Shown one piece after another: positions 8,387-15,703 of a stretch of DNA of 64,000 nucleotides. The notes beneath the pieces were generated by a model. The model was not told the DNA's origin, did not search any database, and saw only the letters and a list, made by a program, of their open reading frames with translations. Source of the stretch: Pseudomonas entomophila (GTDB lineage: Bacteria; Pseudomonadota; Gammaproteobacteria; Pseudomonadales; Pseudomonadaceae); contig NZ_JAAMQI010000008.1 of the NCBI RefSeq assembly GCF_013523165.1, positions 62,001 to 126,000 on the forward strand, in the 5' to 3' direction. Made by a program: the position numbers and the translations under genes. Within the stretch, counting starts at the first letter, position 1; the number at the start of each line of letters is the position of its first letter.

Positions 8387-9158
8387 GGCCCACCTCCAGT
8401 GCCGCGCCCAGGGCACGCAGGCGGCGAACCTGGTCACGGGTCACGGTCAGCAAGTCCTCGCCGACCAACGGGTACTCCACGGCGCGGGGCACACCGGGGG
8501 CGAAGGCGCCGAACAGTGTCTCCCATGCCTTCAGGTCGAACGCCTGGGGCGGCACGGCAGCCAGACGGCCGGACGCTGCACGCTCCACCGCCTTGCAGTG
8601 CACGTAGCGCACCCAGCGGCCCAGCAGACGGGCGGCCTGCAGGGCCGACTCGCCCCGCCATTGCCAGTTGCCGATGTCGAAGGTCATGCCCACCGGTACC
8701 GACAGCGCCTGGACGCGCTGGAAGAAGTGCAACAGCGGCTCGACCCGACCGCCCTGCTGGGTCTGGTCGTTTTCCACCAGCAGCTGCGGGTCGCCCGGCT
8801 TCAGCACGGTCTTCAGCGCAGCGACATCGCAATGTGACTGGTAATACCCGAGCGACACTTTCAAGGCGACCGCACCCAGGGCGCGCGCCGCGGCGAGCGT
8901 CTCGGACAGGCGCTCGTCGAGCGTTCCGGTCGGCGTCCAGAGTTCGAGGGGCGAGGAATACACGCACTCCAGCCGGGCGCTCTCGAGGGCGGCCGTCAGC
9001 GCGGCAGCGTCCGGCGGCTGGACGAACAGTTCTTCGCGCAGTTCGACGCGGTCGACGCCGGCAGCGGCCAGCATGGGCAGGAAGCTGTCCTGTCCGTGCT
9101 GCCGGACCAGGCTGGCACCGTAGCTGGAGAGGCTGATGGAAACGGGGTTCGGATGCAT
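8379..9158 (-). CDS. kguE: KguE, sugar-phosphate isomerase/epimerase family
   Basis: First gene of the kgu operon, encoding a 259-residue TIM-barrel protein of the xylose-isomerase-like AP endonuclease family 2 fold. Acidic and histidine residues of the metal site are visible (GVDRVELREE, LVENDQTQQGG, MTFDIGNWQW, YVHCKAVE, PRAVEYPLVGED). Its exact reaction in 2-ketogluconate use is not established; it may epimerize or isomerize the sugar acid. The ATG at 9158 has AAGGACA upstream. A PtxS operator sits 15-28 bp before the start, and an AAGAACAA motif overlaps the start codon. Its 3' end overlaps kguK by 8 bp. Confidence 0.85.
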   Translation of the reverse strand: MHPNPVSISLSSYGASLVRQHGQDSFLPMLAAAGVDRVELREELFVQPPDAAALTAALESARLECVYSSPLELWTPTGTLDERLSETLAAARALGAVALKVSLGYYQSHCDVAALKTVLKPGDPQLLVENDQTQQGGRVEPLLHFFQRVQALSVPVGMTFDIGNWQWRGESALQAARLLGRWVRYVHCKAVERAASGRLAAVPPQAFDLKAWETLFGAFAPGVPRAVEYPLVGEDLLTVTRDQVRRLRALGAALEVGHA

Positions 9159-9165
9159 TGTTCTT
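9158..9165 (-). promoter_or_regulatory. CA motif (Hfq/Crc site) overlapping the kguE start
   Basis: The minus strand reads AAGAACAA and its final A is the first base of the kguE ATG. It fits the relaxed AAnAAnAA consensus of Hfq/Crc sites. Its location over the initiation region would allow direct blocking of ribosomes. Function is inferred. Confidence 0.5.
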
Positions 9166-9172
9166 GTCCTTG

Positions 9173-9186
9173 TGAAACCGGTTTCA
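9173..9186. promoter_or_regulatory. PtxS operator upstream of kguE
   Basis: A perfect 14-bp palindrome, TGAAACCGGTTTCA, identical to the known PtxS binding sequence of Pseudomonas. It lies 15 bp upstream of the kguE start, so PtxS bound here should repress kguEKTD until 2-ketogluconate releases it. Confidence 0.92.
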
Positions 9187-9229
9187 TTTTTGAGTGGAAC
9201 ACATCGCATCGCTGACATTCAGCGCGCGA

Positions 9230-10252
9230 CTAGTCGTTGAGTCGGGTGGAACCTCGGATGATCAGGTCGGCCTTGAAATCGATGCGCCGCGGTGCACTGT
9301 CGCTACCGCGCAGCCGCTCGAGCAGGCACTCGAAGGCAGCGGCGCCGATACGCTCGGTGGGCTGGGCCAGGGCGGTGATGCCACGGCCGACCAGTGGGTA
9401 CCAGTTCAGTTCGTCGATGGCGATCAGCCCGACGTCATCGAACAGGTGACGACCCAGGCTCTGCAAGGCCTGGCTGACGGCCAGGGCCGCCACGCCGTTG
9501 AAGGCGAAGATCGCCTGCGGCCCGTGCCCCCGGCTGGCGACGAAACGGCCGACCTGCTCGTGCAGCCGTGCATCGACTTCCAGCAGCTGACGACGCATGC
9601 CGACGCGCCTGTCGATCGAGGCGGTGAACGCCTGCACCCGCTCCAACCGCGAGCTGGTGCCGTCCAGCGGCTCCGTCACGGCCAGGATGTCGCGGTAGCC
9701 GCGTGCCTGCAGGTGGTCGAGGGCCTGCTCGATGGCGTCGGTGTTGTCCAGGCCGACCATGTCCGCCTTGAGGTCCGGCAACTGCCGGTCCACCAGCACC
9801 ATGGGCATGTCGCGCTGCAACGTGAGCAGCTCGCGCGGATGGTGGCCCAGGGTGTTCACGATCAGCCCTTCGACGTTGTAGGACTGCAGGGCCTTCAGGT
9901 GATGGGCCTCCTGCTCGCCGTCGCGCTGGGTGTTGCACAGCACCAGGCTGTAGCCATGCCGACGGCAGGCGGTTTCCACGCCTTGCATCACCGCCACGGA
10001 ATACGGGTTGAGGATGTCGGCGACCAGCATGCCGATCAGTCGCGTCTGACCGCGCTTGAGCCCGCGGGCCATCTGGTTCGGGCGATAGCCCAGGCGCTCG
10101 ATGACCGCTTCCAGGCGCTCGGCGGTGGCGCTGGCCAGCAGTTGGCGGTCACCCCCGATGTAGCGGGAGACGGTGGCCTTGGAAACCCCGGCCACGCGCG
10201 CGACTTCGCTGATGGTGACCCGCTCGCGGGAAAAGGCAGGTGCATCGGTCAT
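9230..10252 (-). CDS. ptxS: PtxS, LacI-family repressor of 2-ketogluconate use
   Basis: A 340-residue LacI/GalR regulator. The helix-turn-helix (VTISEVARVAGVSKATVSRYI) occupies about residues 13-33, followed by a hinge and a periplasmic-binding-protein-like effector domain. PtxS in P. aeruginosa and P. putida binds TGAAACCGGTTTCA and is released by 2-ketogluconate; in P. aeruginosa it also affects toxA through PtxR. Both operators are present, one 36 bp before this gene (autoregulation) and one before kguE. The ATG at 10252 is chosen because the HTH starts 12 residues later; upstream in-frame codons run through the operator. It has its own promoter region and is co-oriented with kguE. Confidence 0.93.
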   Translation of the reverse strand: MTDAPAFSRERVTISEVARVAGVSKATVSRYIGGDRQLLASATAERLEAVIERLGYRPNQMARGLKRGQTRLIGMLVADILNPYSVAVMQGVETACRRHGYSLVLCNTQRDGEQEAHHLKALQSYNVEGLIVNTLGHHPRELLTLQRDMPMVLVDRQLPDLKADMVGLDNTDAIEQALDHLQARGYRDILAVTEPLDGTSSRLERVQAFTASIDRRVGMRRQLLEVDARLHEQVGRFVASRGHGPQAIFAFNGVAALAVSQALQSLGRHLFDDVGLIAIDELNWYPLVGRGITALAQPTERIGAAAFECLLERLRGSDSAPRRIDFKADLIIRGSTRLND

Positions 10253-10288
10253 TGCAGGTCTCTTGTGATTATTGTCGGTGACGCAGAG

Positions 10289-10302
10289 TGAAACCGGTTT
10301 CA
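10289..10302. promoter_or_regulatory. PtxS operator upstream of ptxS
   Basis: A second perfect TGAAACCGGTTTCA palindrome, 36 bp upstream of the ptxS ATG. Identity with the site before kguE points to negative autoregulation of ptxS. Confidence 0.92.
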
Positions 10303-10616
10303 ATACAGCAAAATCGCAGACGTTCGTCAATCTACCGTTGGTCTGGCGTGTCGGAAGGCAAGGGACAGGCTATGGGACGAGGGCGCCTAATGCCCTGATA
10401 TGGAAAGCGTTTTTGTTTTCCAAAAGCGACGTTAACTCGATGGCCTTGACCTCGTATCGGCACACCGTGTAGCTCAGGCGCGCTTGATTGGAAAACTTGG
10501 AGTGCTGCCTGCAACGTTTCTTGGTGGCATGCAGATCTGGATCTCGTGAGAGACCGGCTGGAAATGGGTCACGAGGCAGTGCCCACCCTTGAGGTAGAGA
10601 AAGCTACGAAAAGCCT

Positions 10617-10700
10617 TGTGGGAGCCTTTTGTGTGGCGGGCTTGCCTGCAATGCACGCGGTGACGGACCAGGCGCCATCGCGGGCAAGCCCGCTCCCACA
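10617..10700. repeat. Degenerate REP element pair
   Basis: The right arm, ATCGCGGGCAAGCCCGCTCC at 10677-10696, is a canonical Pseudomonas REP unit. The left arm (10617-10650) matches in inverted orientation but is interrupted and mutated (extra CTTTTGTGTGG), so it looks like a decayed pair. Confidence 0.75.
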
Positions 10701-10747
10701 AAGCCCGTGGCGGCCGGGCTTGCCAAAGCGTGGGCGGTGCCCTGCCC

Positions 10748-11566
10748 TCAGGCGCTCAGGAACGCCAGCAGATCTTCACTCAACTGTGGCCCATGGGTCA
10801 CCACGAACCCATGCGGTGCCCCTGGATACACCTTCAACTGCGCGTTCGGAATCATCTGCGCCGCACGCTGCCCGGAATGCTCGAACGGCACCACCTGGTC
10901 CGCGTCGCCGTGGATCACCAGCGTCGGCACGTCGATCTGCGCCAGGTCCGGGCGGAAGTCGGTTTCGGAGAAGGCATCGACACAGGCCAGGGTGCCGCGC
11001 AGCGAGGCCAGCAGCGCCATGTTCAGGGTCTGTGTCAGCACGCCCTGGGACACCTGCTGGCCCTTGTCGAGGCCGTAGAACGTCGGGCCGAAATCGCTCA
11101 TGAACTGCGCTCGGTCCTGGCGCAAGCCTTCGCGCATGCCGTCGAACACCGAAGCGTCGATGCCCTCGGGATTGTCGTCGGTCTTGAGCAGGTAGGGGGT
11201 GACCGACCCCAGCAGCACCAGGCCCGACACGCGTTCGCTGCCATGGCGCGCCAGGTAGCGGGTCACGTCGCCGCCGCCCATCGAGAAGCCGACCAGGGTG
11301 ATGTCCTGCAGGTCGAGGTGGTCGATCAGCTGGGCGAGGTCTTCGGCGAAGGTGTCGTAGTCGTAACCGGTCCACGGCTGGCTCGAGCGGCCGAAGCCGC
11401 GGCGGTCGAAGGCGATGGCGCGGTAGCCGCGGCTGGCCAGGTGCTCCATCTGCGCGTCCCACATGTCCGCGTCCAGCGGCCAGCCGTGGCTGAACAGGAC
11501 CGGCCTGCCCTCGCCCCAGTCCTTGTAGTAGATCGCTGCGCCGTCGCGGGTTACGAGCGTGCTCAT
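10748..11566 (-). CDS. Alpha/beta hydrolase (non-heme chloroperoxidase/arylesterase-like)
   Basis: A 272-residue alpha/beta hydrolase of the cofactor-free haloperoxidase/arylesterase group. The N-terminal oxyanion region (LFSHGWPLDADMWD), nucleophile elbow GFSMGGG, the acid in IHGDADQVVPF and the histidine in PHGF form a complete catalytic triad. Such enzymes hydrolyse aryl esters and show perhydrolase activity in vitro; the natural substrate is unknown. The ATG at 11566 has CAGGAGT upstream; 17 further in-frame codons without a ribosome site were excluded. There is no signal peptide, so it is cytoplasmic. It lies downstream of amaA on the same strand, 76 bp away, possibly read through from it. 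Confidence 0.85.
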   Translation of the reverse strand: MSTLVTRDGAAIYYKDWGEGRPVLFSHGWPLDADMWDAQMEHLASRGYRAIAFDRRGFGRSSQPWTGYDYDTFAEDLAQLIDHLDLQDITLVGFSMGGGDVTRYLARHGSERVSGLVLLGSVTPYLLKTDDNPEGIDASVFDGMREGLRQDRAQFMSDFGPTFYGLDKGQQVSQGVLTQTLNMALLASLRGTLACVDAFSETDFRPDLAQIDVPTLVIHGDADQVVPFEHSGQRAAQMIPNAQLKVYPGAPHGFVVTHGPQLSEDLLAFLSA

Positions 11567-11642
11567 GCCGGTACTCCTGAAAAGTCTGTCCTGATCTGGA
11601 GTGGATGCCCGGCGCAATGGTTCCTGCGCGCCCTCTTCGACG

Positions 11643-12929
11643 TCAGAGCACGACGCGCAGGCACTGCCCGGCGTGATACAGGGAGAACCCGGTCTCGTAG
11701 AAGTGCGTGCGCAAGCGAGAGCGGCTGACGGCCTTCATCGGCGAGAACGGGATCGGCAGCGTCTCGGCCGAGCCTTCGAGCAGGAACTGGGCGAAGGCGC
11801 GCCCGATGACGGTGCCGGTGGTGTTGCCACGCCCGTTGTAGCCGGTGACGGCCACTACCCCCGGCGCCGGCTCGAACAGACGCATGAGGTGGTCGGGAGT
11901 GAAGTCGATGCAGCCGGTCCAGTGCATCTCCCAGTCCACCTTGCCCAGGCGCGGGTAGTAGTGCTGCTGGATGCGGTCGGCCCAGCGCCGCACGAACCAG
12001 GCCGGCTTGTTGTCGACCCGGCCCAGGCTGCCGAGCAGCAGGCGGCCCTGGTCGTCACGGCGAATGCTGCTGAGCACGGTGCGCGTGTCCCAGGACCCCT
12101 GGCCGTAAGGCAGGACCTTGTCGGCCTCGGCGCCCTCCAGCGGCTTGGACGCGACCTGGTAGTAGTAGCCACGGAAGAACTGCTGCTGCAGCTGGCTCCA
12201 GTCGTGCTCGGTGTAGGCACCGGTGGACACCACCACCTTGTCGGCCCGCACCGAACCGCGTGCGGTCGTGACTCGCCAGGCCGCGCCTTCGCGGGTCAGG
12301 GCCTCGACCGCGGACTGCTGGAACAGTGATCCGCCCAGGCGCGTCACCGCGCGGGCCAGGCCCTGGGTGTAGGCCATCGGGTTGATGGTGCCGGCGCGGC
12401 GGTCGAGCAAGGCGGCGGAGATCTTGTCGGTGCCGCAGTACGCCTGGCACTGTGCGCCGGTCAGCAGCTCGACGTCGGCACCCCGGCGGCGCCACTGCTG
12501 GTGCCGGGCCTGGAGGTCGGCCAGGCCGGTGGCGTTGTGCGCCATGTGCAGCGTGCCCTCGTGCCGCGCCTGGCAGTCGATGCCGAGCCGCTCGATCAGC
12601 GCGAACACGGCCGCCGGTGCTTCGCCCAGCACGGTGTTCAACCGTGCGCCGTCATGCGCGCCCAGCGTCGCCTCGACATCGTCCGGGCGGATCCAGGTGC
12701 CGGCGTTGACCAGGCCCACGTTGCGCCCGGAACCTCCATGACCGATCTTCCAGGCCTCCAGCAGGATCACCGACTTGCCCTGCTCGAGCAGGTGGAGGGC
12801 GGCTGACAGGCCGGTGATGCCGCCCCCGATCACGCAGACATCGGCCGTGTGCTCCCCGGCCAGGGCCGGGGCGGTGATGCCCGGTGTGCTGACGAACTCC
12901 CACAAGCATTCTTGACGCAACTCGGACAT
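11643..12929 (-). CDS. amaA: L-pipecolate oxidase AmaA (FAD-dependent amine oxidase)
   Basis: A 428-residue DAO-family flavoenzyme with the dinucleotide motif VIGGGITGLSAA at about residues 33-44 and the partner GSGRNVGLVNAG near 68. Directly upstream on the same strand is an AmaB-type aldehyde dehydrogenase. In P. putida this pair oxidizes L-pipecolate to delta-1-piperideine-6-carboxylate and then to 2-aminoadipate in D-lysine catabolism. The ATG at 12929 follows GGGAG; the frame is open far upstream but that stretch is the hairpin-rich spacer. An AACAAGAA motif at 12950-12957 may be an Hfq/Crc site. The substrate is inferred from synteny and family; glycine or sarcosine oxidases share the fold. 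Confidence 0.85.
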   Translation of the reverse strand: MSELRQECLWEFVSTPGITAPALAGEHTADVCVIGGGITGLSAALHLLEQGKSVILLEAWKIGHGGSGRNVGLVNAGTWIRPDDVEATLGAHDGARLNTVLGEAPAAVFALIERLGIDCQARHEGTLHMAHNATGLADLQARHQQWRRRGADVELLTGAQCQAYCGTDKISAALLDRRAGTINPMAYTQGLARAVTRLGGSLFQQSAVEALTREGAAWRVTTARGSVRADKVVVSTGAYTEHDWSQLQQQFFRGYYYQVASKPLEGAEADKVLPYGQGSWDTRTVLSSIRRDDQGRLLLGSLGRVDNKPAWFVRRWADRIQQHYYPRLGKVDWEMHWTGCIDFTPDHLMRLFEPAPGVVAVTGYNGRGNTTGTVIGRAFAQFLLEGSAETLPIPFSPMKAVSRSRLRTHFYETGFSLYHAGQCLRVVL

Positions 12930-12949
12930 GGCCCGGCTCCCACGTTTTA

Positions 12950-12957
12950 TTCTTGTT
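12950..12957 (-). promoter_or_regulatory. Possible CA motif (Hfq/Crc site) upstream of amaA
   Basis: The minus strand reads AACAAGAA, matching AAnAAnAA, about ten bases upstream of the amaA ribosome site and just after the last hairpin of the amaB-amaA spacer. The match is to the relaxed consensus only. Confidence 0.4.
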
Positions 12958-12958
12958 G

Positions 12959-13064
12959 GGGCTGCGGTGCAGCCCGTCGCCGACGTGCCAGCGGCCACAG
13001 GGGCCGCACGCGCTGCACGGTTCCTGTGGCCGCTGGACGGCTGACGAAAGGGGGCGATGCCCCC
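12959..13064. repeat. Three-hairpin amaB-amaA intercistronic region
   Basis: Three dyads fill the 146-bp spacer: GGGGGC-gat-GCCCCC at 13050-13064, a perfect 14-bp inverted repeat CCAGCGGCCACAGG (12988-13001) with its complement at 13023-13036, and GGGCTGC-ggt-GCAGCCC at 12959-12975. The first is followed, in the direction of transcription, by a short T run (CCCTTTC), so it may be a weak terminator or attenuator; the others may be mRNA-stabilizing structures. Confidence 0.75.
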
Positions 13065-13075
13065 GTGGACGACCG

Positions 13076-14566
13076 TCAGTCGAACACGATCCCCTGCGCC
13101 AGCGGCAGCTCGCGGGAGTAGTTCACGGTATTGGTCTGGCGACGCATGTAGCCTTTCCAGGCATCGGAGCCGGACTCGCGGCCGCCACCGGTTTCCTTCT
13201 CGCCACCGAAGGCGCCACCGATCTCGGCGCCACTGGTGCCGATATTGACGTTGGCGATGCCGCAGTCGCTGCCGGCAGCGCTCTGGAAGCGCTCGGCTTC
13301 GCGCAGGTCGGTGGTGAAGATGCACGACGACAGGCCCTGCGGCACTTCGTTGTTCAGGCGCAGGGCCTCGTCGAAGTCGTCGTAGGCCAGCACGTAGAGG
13401 ATCGGGGCGAAGGTCTCGTGTCGCACCACCTCGCTCTGGGCCGGCATCTCGACGATGGCGGGCGAGACGTAGTAGGCGTTCGGGTAGTCGCCGGCCAGCT
13501 GGCGCTCGCCGCCGAAGACCTGGCCGCCTTCGTCACGGGCCTTGGCCAGGGCGCCTTGCATGGCATCGAACGACAGCTTGTCGATCAGCGGGCCGACCAG
13601 GTTGTCCTGGCGCGGATCACCGATGCGGACCTTGGCATAGGCAGCCTTGACCCGGCTGACCACGTCGTCCTTGATCGAACGGTGCACGATCAGCCGGCGC
13701 AGGGTCGTGCAGCGCTGGCCTGCCGTACCGACGGCCGAGAACAGGATGCCGCGCACGGCCAGGTCGAGGTCGGCGCTGGGCGCCAGGATCATCGCGTTGT
13801 TGCCGCCCAGTTCGAGGATGCTGCGGCCGAAACGCGCCGCGACACGCGGCCCGACTTCACGGCCCATGCGGGTGCTGCCGGTGGCGCTGACCAGGGCCAC
13901 GCGCGGGTCGTCGACCAGAGCTTCACCGGCCTCGCGGCCGCCGATCACCAGCTGGGCGAGCCCCTGTGGCGCATCGCCGAAGGCCGCCAGCGCCTTCTCG
14001 AACAGCGCCTGGCAGGCCAGCGCGGTCAGCGGGGTCTTCTCCGAGGGTTTCCAGACCACGGCGTTGCCGGCCACCAGGGCCAGGGTGGTGTTCCACGCCC
14101 AGACGGCCACCGGGAAGTTGAAGGCGCTGATGACGCCGACCACGCCCAGGGGGTGCCAGGTCTCGCGCATGTGATGGCCTGGGCGTTCGGAGGCGATGGT
14201 CAGGCCATACAGCTGGCGCGACAGACCGACCGCGAAATCGCAGATGTCGATCATCTCCTGGACCTCGCCCAGGCCTTCCTGGGTGATCTTGCCTGCTTCG
14301 ATGGACACCAGCTCGCCCAGGTCGGCCTTGTGCGCACGCAGCACGTCGCCGAACAGGCGCACCAGCTCGCCGCGGCGCGGGGCCGGGACGCTGCGCCAGG
14401 CTTCGAACGCCTGCTGGGCCTGGTCGATGCAGGCCACGGTGTGTGCCTTGCCCTGCAAGGTCACCAAGGCGATCTGGCTGCCATCGATCGGGGTATGGAC
14501 AGGGTGGTCGCCCTGGGTGTGGGTCTGGGCGGCGACGCCAAGGCGCTCGAGCAATGCAGCAACCAT
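13076..14566 (-). CDS. amaB: L-piperidine-6-carboxylate / 2-aminoadipate 6-semialdehyde dehydrogenase AmaB
   Basis: A 496-residue aldehyde dehydrogenase of the ALDH7 (antiquitin-like) type. Visible residues are Asn150 in SAFNFPVAVW, general base Glu252 in LELGGNNA and nucleophile Cys286 in GTAGQRCTTLRR, with the expected 34-residue Glu-Cys spacing. It oxidizes 2-aminoadipate 6-semialdehyde to 2-aminoadipate in lysine degradation. The ATG at 14566 has CAGGAGAGG upstream. It is upstream of amaA and divergent from a LysR gene, with a 132-bp shared promoter region. ALDH7 membership is clear from NIGTSGAEIGGAFGGEKETGGGR-type C-terminal residues. Confidence 0.92.
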   Translation of the reverse strand: MVAALLERLGVAAQTHTQGDHPVHTPIDGSQIALVTLQGKAHTVACIDQAQQAFEAWRSVPAPRRGELVRLFGDVLRAHKADLGELVSIEAGKITQEGLGEVQEMIDICDFAVGLSRQLYGLTIASERPGHHMRETWHPLGVVGVISAFNFPVAVWAWNTTLALVAGNAVVWKPSEKTPLTALACQALFEKALAAFGDAPQGLAQLVIGGREAGEALVDDPRVALVSATGSTRMGREVGPRVAARFGRSILELGGNNAMILAPSADLDLAVRGILFSAVGTAGQRCTTLRRLIVHRSIKDDVVSRVKAAYAKVRIGDPRQDNLVGPLIDKLSFDAMQGALAKARDEGGQVFGGERQLAGDYPNAYYVSPAIVEMPAQSEVVRHETFAPILYVLAYDDFDEALRLNNEVPQGLSSCIFTTDLREAERFQSAAGSDCGIANVNIGTSGAEIGGAFGGEKETGGGRESGSDAWKGYMRRQTNTVNYSRELPLAQGIVFD

Positions 14567-14663
14567 GTTTGCCTCTCCTGAAACGAATGAGGGGGTAGGG
14601 AAAGAATGGGGATCAGTATTAATCCGATCATATCCGGGCAACAAACGACCTTTATTCCGCTTA

Positions 14664-14682
14664 TCATTCCGTTGGGTAATGA
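14664..14682. promoter_or_regulatory. Candidate LysR-type operator in the amaB/lysR spacer
   Basis: A TCATT-N9-AATGA dyad lies 17 bp before the LysR gene start and about 100 bp upstream of amaB. LysR regulators bind imperfect dyads of this kind in divergent promoters. The arms are only five bases, so this is a weak call. Confidence 0.35.
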
Positions 14683-14698
14683 CTTTTCAGAGATCGCC

Positions 14699-15592
14699 AT
14701 GTCCAAACGCCTCGTTCCGTCCATGACCGCCCTGCAGTGCTTCGAAGCGGCCGCGCGCCACCTGAGCTTCACCCGCGCGGCGCAAGAGCTGCACCTCACC
14801 CAGAGCGCGGTCAGCAAGCAGGTCGCCCAGCTCGAGGACCTGCTCCAGCATCACCTGTTCCTGCGTATCCGCAGGCGCCTGCAACTGACGCCGGCCGGCA
14901 GCCTGTACCTGGCCGAGGTGGACAAGATCCTCACCCAGGTGGACATGTCCAGCCGCTACGTGCTGACCTACGGCGAGCAGACCGAGGTGCTCAAGGTGGT
15001 CACCCAACCCAGCTTCGGCGTGCGCTGGCTGATCCCGCACCTCAAGGGGTTCGGCAAGCGGTACCCCAACATCCACCTGGACATCCGCAACGAAATGGAG
15101 CCGTTCGCCCTGCTCCAGGCCACCGCCGACGTGGTGTTCTTCTTCGGCCAGGGCACCTGGCCGGGCGCCACCTGCGTGGAACTGTTCCGTGAGGAGGTGG
15201 TGCCGGTGTGCGCGCCGGACCTGCTGGCCGGCCGCACGCTGAGCGAGGCGGCCGAGCTGACCGACCTGGTCCTGCTGCAAAGCGCCTCGCGCCCGCAGGC
15301 CTGGCACGACTGGTTCCTGGAACAGGGCCTGCACAGCGCCAACAGTTATCAGGGCCCGCGCTTCGACACGTTCTACATGGCCCTGAGCGCAGCGCAGTCC
15401 GGTTGCGGCGTCGCCCTGGTGCCGCGCTACCTGGCATTGCCGGAACTGGAGGCAGGCAGCCTGGTGATGCCTTGGGGTCATGCCATGCGCAGCCACGGCG
15501 CGCACTACCTGGCCTTCCCCGAGCATGCCGCCGAAGTGCCCAAGGTACGGGCGCTGGTGGAATGGATCGAGGCGCAGGTCAGTGGGCTGTAG
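14699..15592 (+). CDS. LysR-family regulator, likely controlling amaBA
   Basis: A 297-residue LysR-type regulator. The N-terminal winged HTH (LVPSMTALQCFEAAARHLSFTRAAQELHLTQSAVSKQV) is canonical, followed by the linker helix and a two-lobed substrate domain (VTQPSFGVRWLIPHL, GCGVALVPRYL). The GcvA-like sequence pattern is common among amino-acid catabolism regulators. It starts at ATG 14699 and is divergent from amaB, which is the classical arrangement for a LysR activator and its target. The effector is probably a lysine-pathway intermediate, an inference from position. The gene at 15704 follows in the same direction. Confidence 0.85.
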   Translation: MSKRLVPSMTALQCFEAAARHLSFTRAAQELHLTQSAVSKQVAQLEDLLQHHLFLRIRRRLQLTPAGSLYLAEVDKILTQVDMSSRYVLTYGEQTEVLKVVTQPSFGVRWLIPHLKGFGKRYPNIHLDIRNEMEPFALLQATADVVFFFGQGTWPGATCVELFREEVVPVCAPDLLAGRTLSEAAELTDLVLLQSASRPQAWHDWFLEQGLHSANSYQGPRFDTFYMALSAAQSGCGVALVPRYLALPELEAGSLVMPWGHAMRSHGAHYLAFPEHAAEVPKVRALVEWIEAQVSGL

Positions 15593-15703
15593 CGCCCGTG
15601 GGTTTAATCGGAAAAGGAATGAAGCACGCACTTTTTTTCGCTTGTGAGGCTGGGGCATTCCCAGCTCTCATGTAACGGTCCCTTTTCAGCCAGGAATCCC
15701 ACG

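Larger units (their letters stand above)
10253..10747. other. Gene-free spacer between ptxS and the hydrolase gene
   Basis: About 495 bp. It contains the ptxS operator at 10289-10302 and the degenerate REP pair at 10617-10700. Between them is an AT-richer stretch (10390-10450) without a recognisable gene. No rho-independent terminator is clear. Confidence 0.55.
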
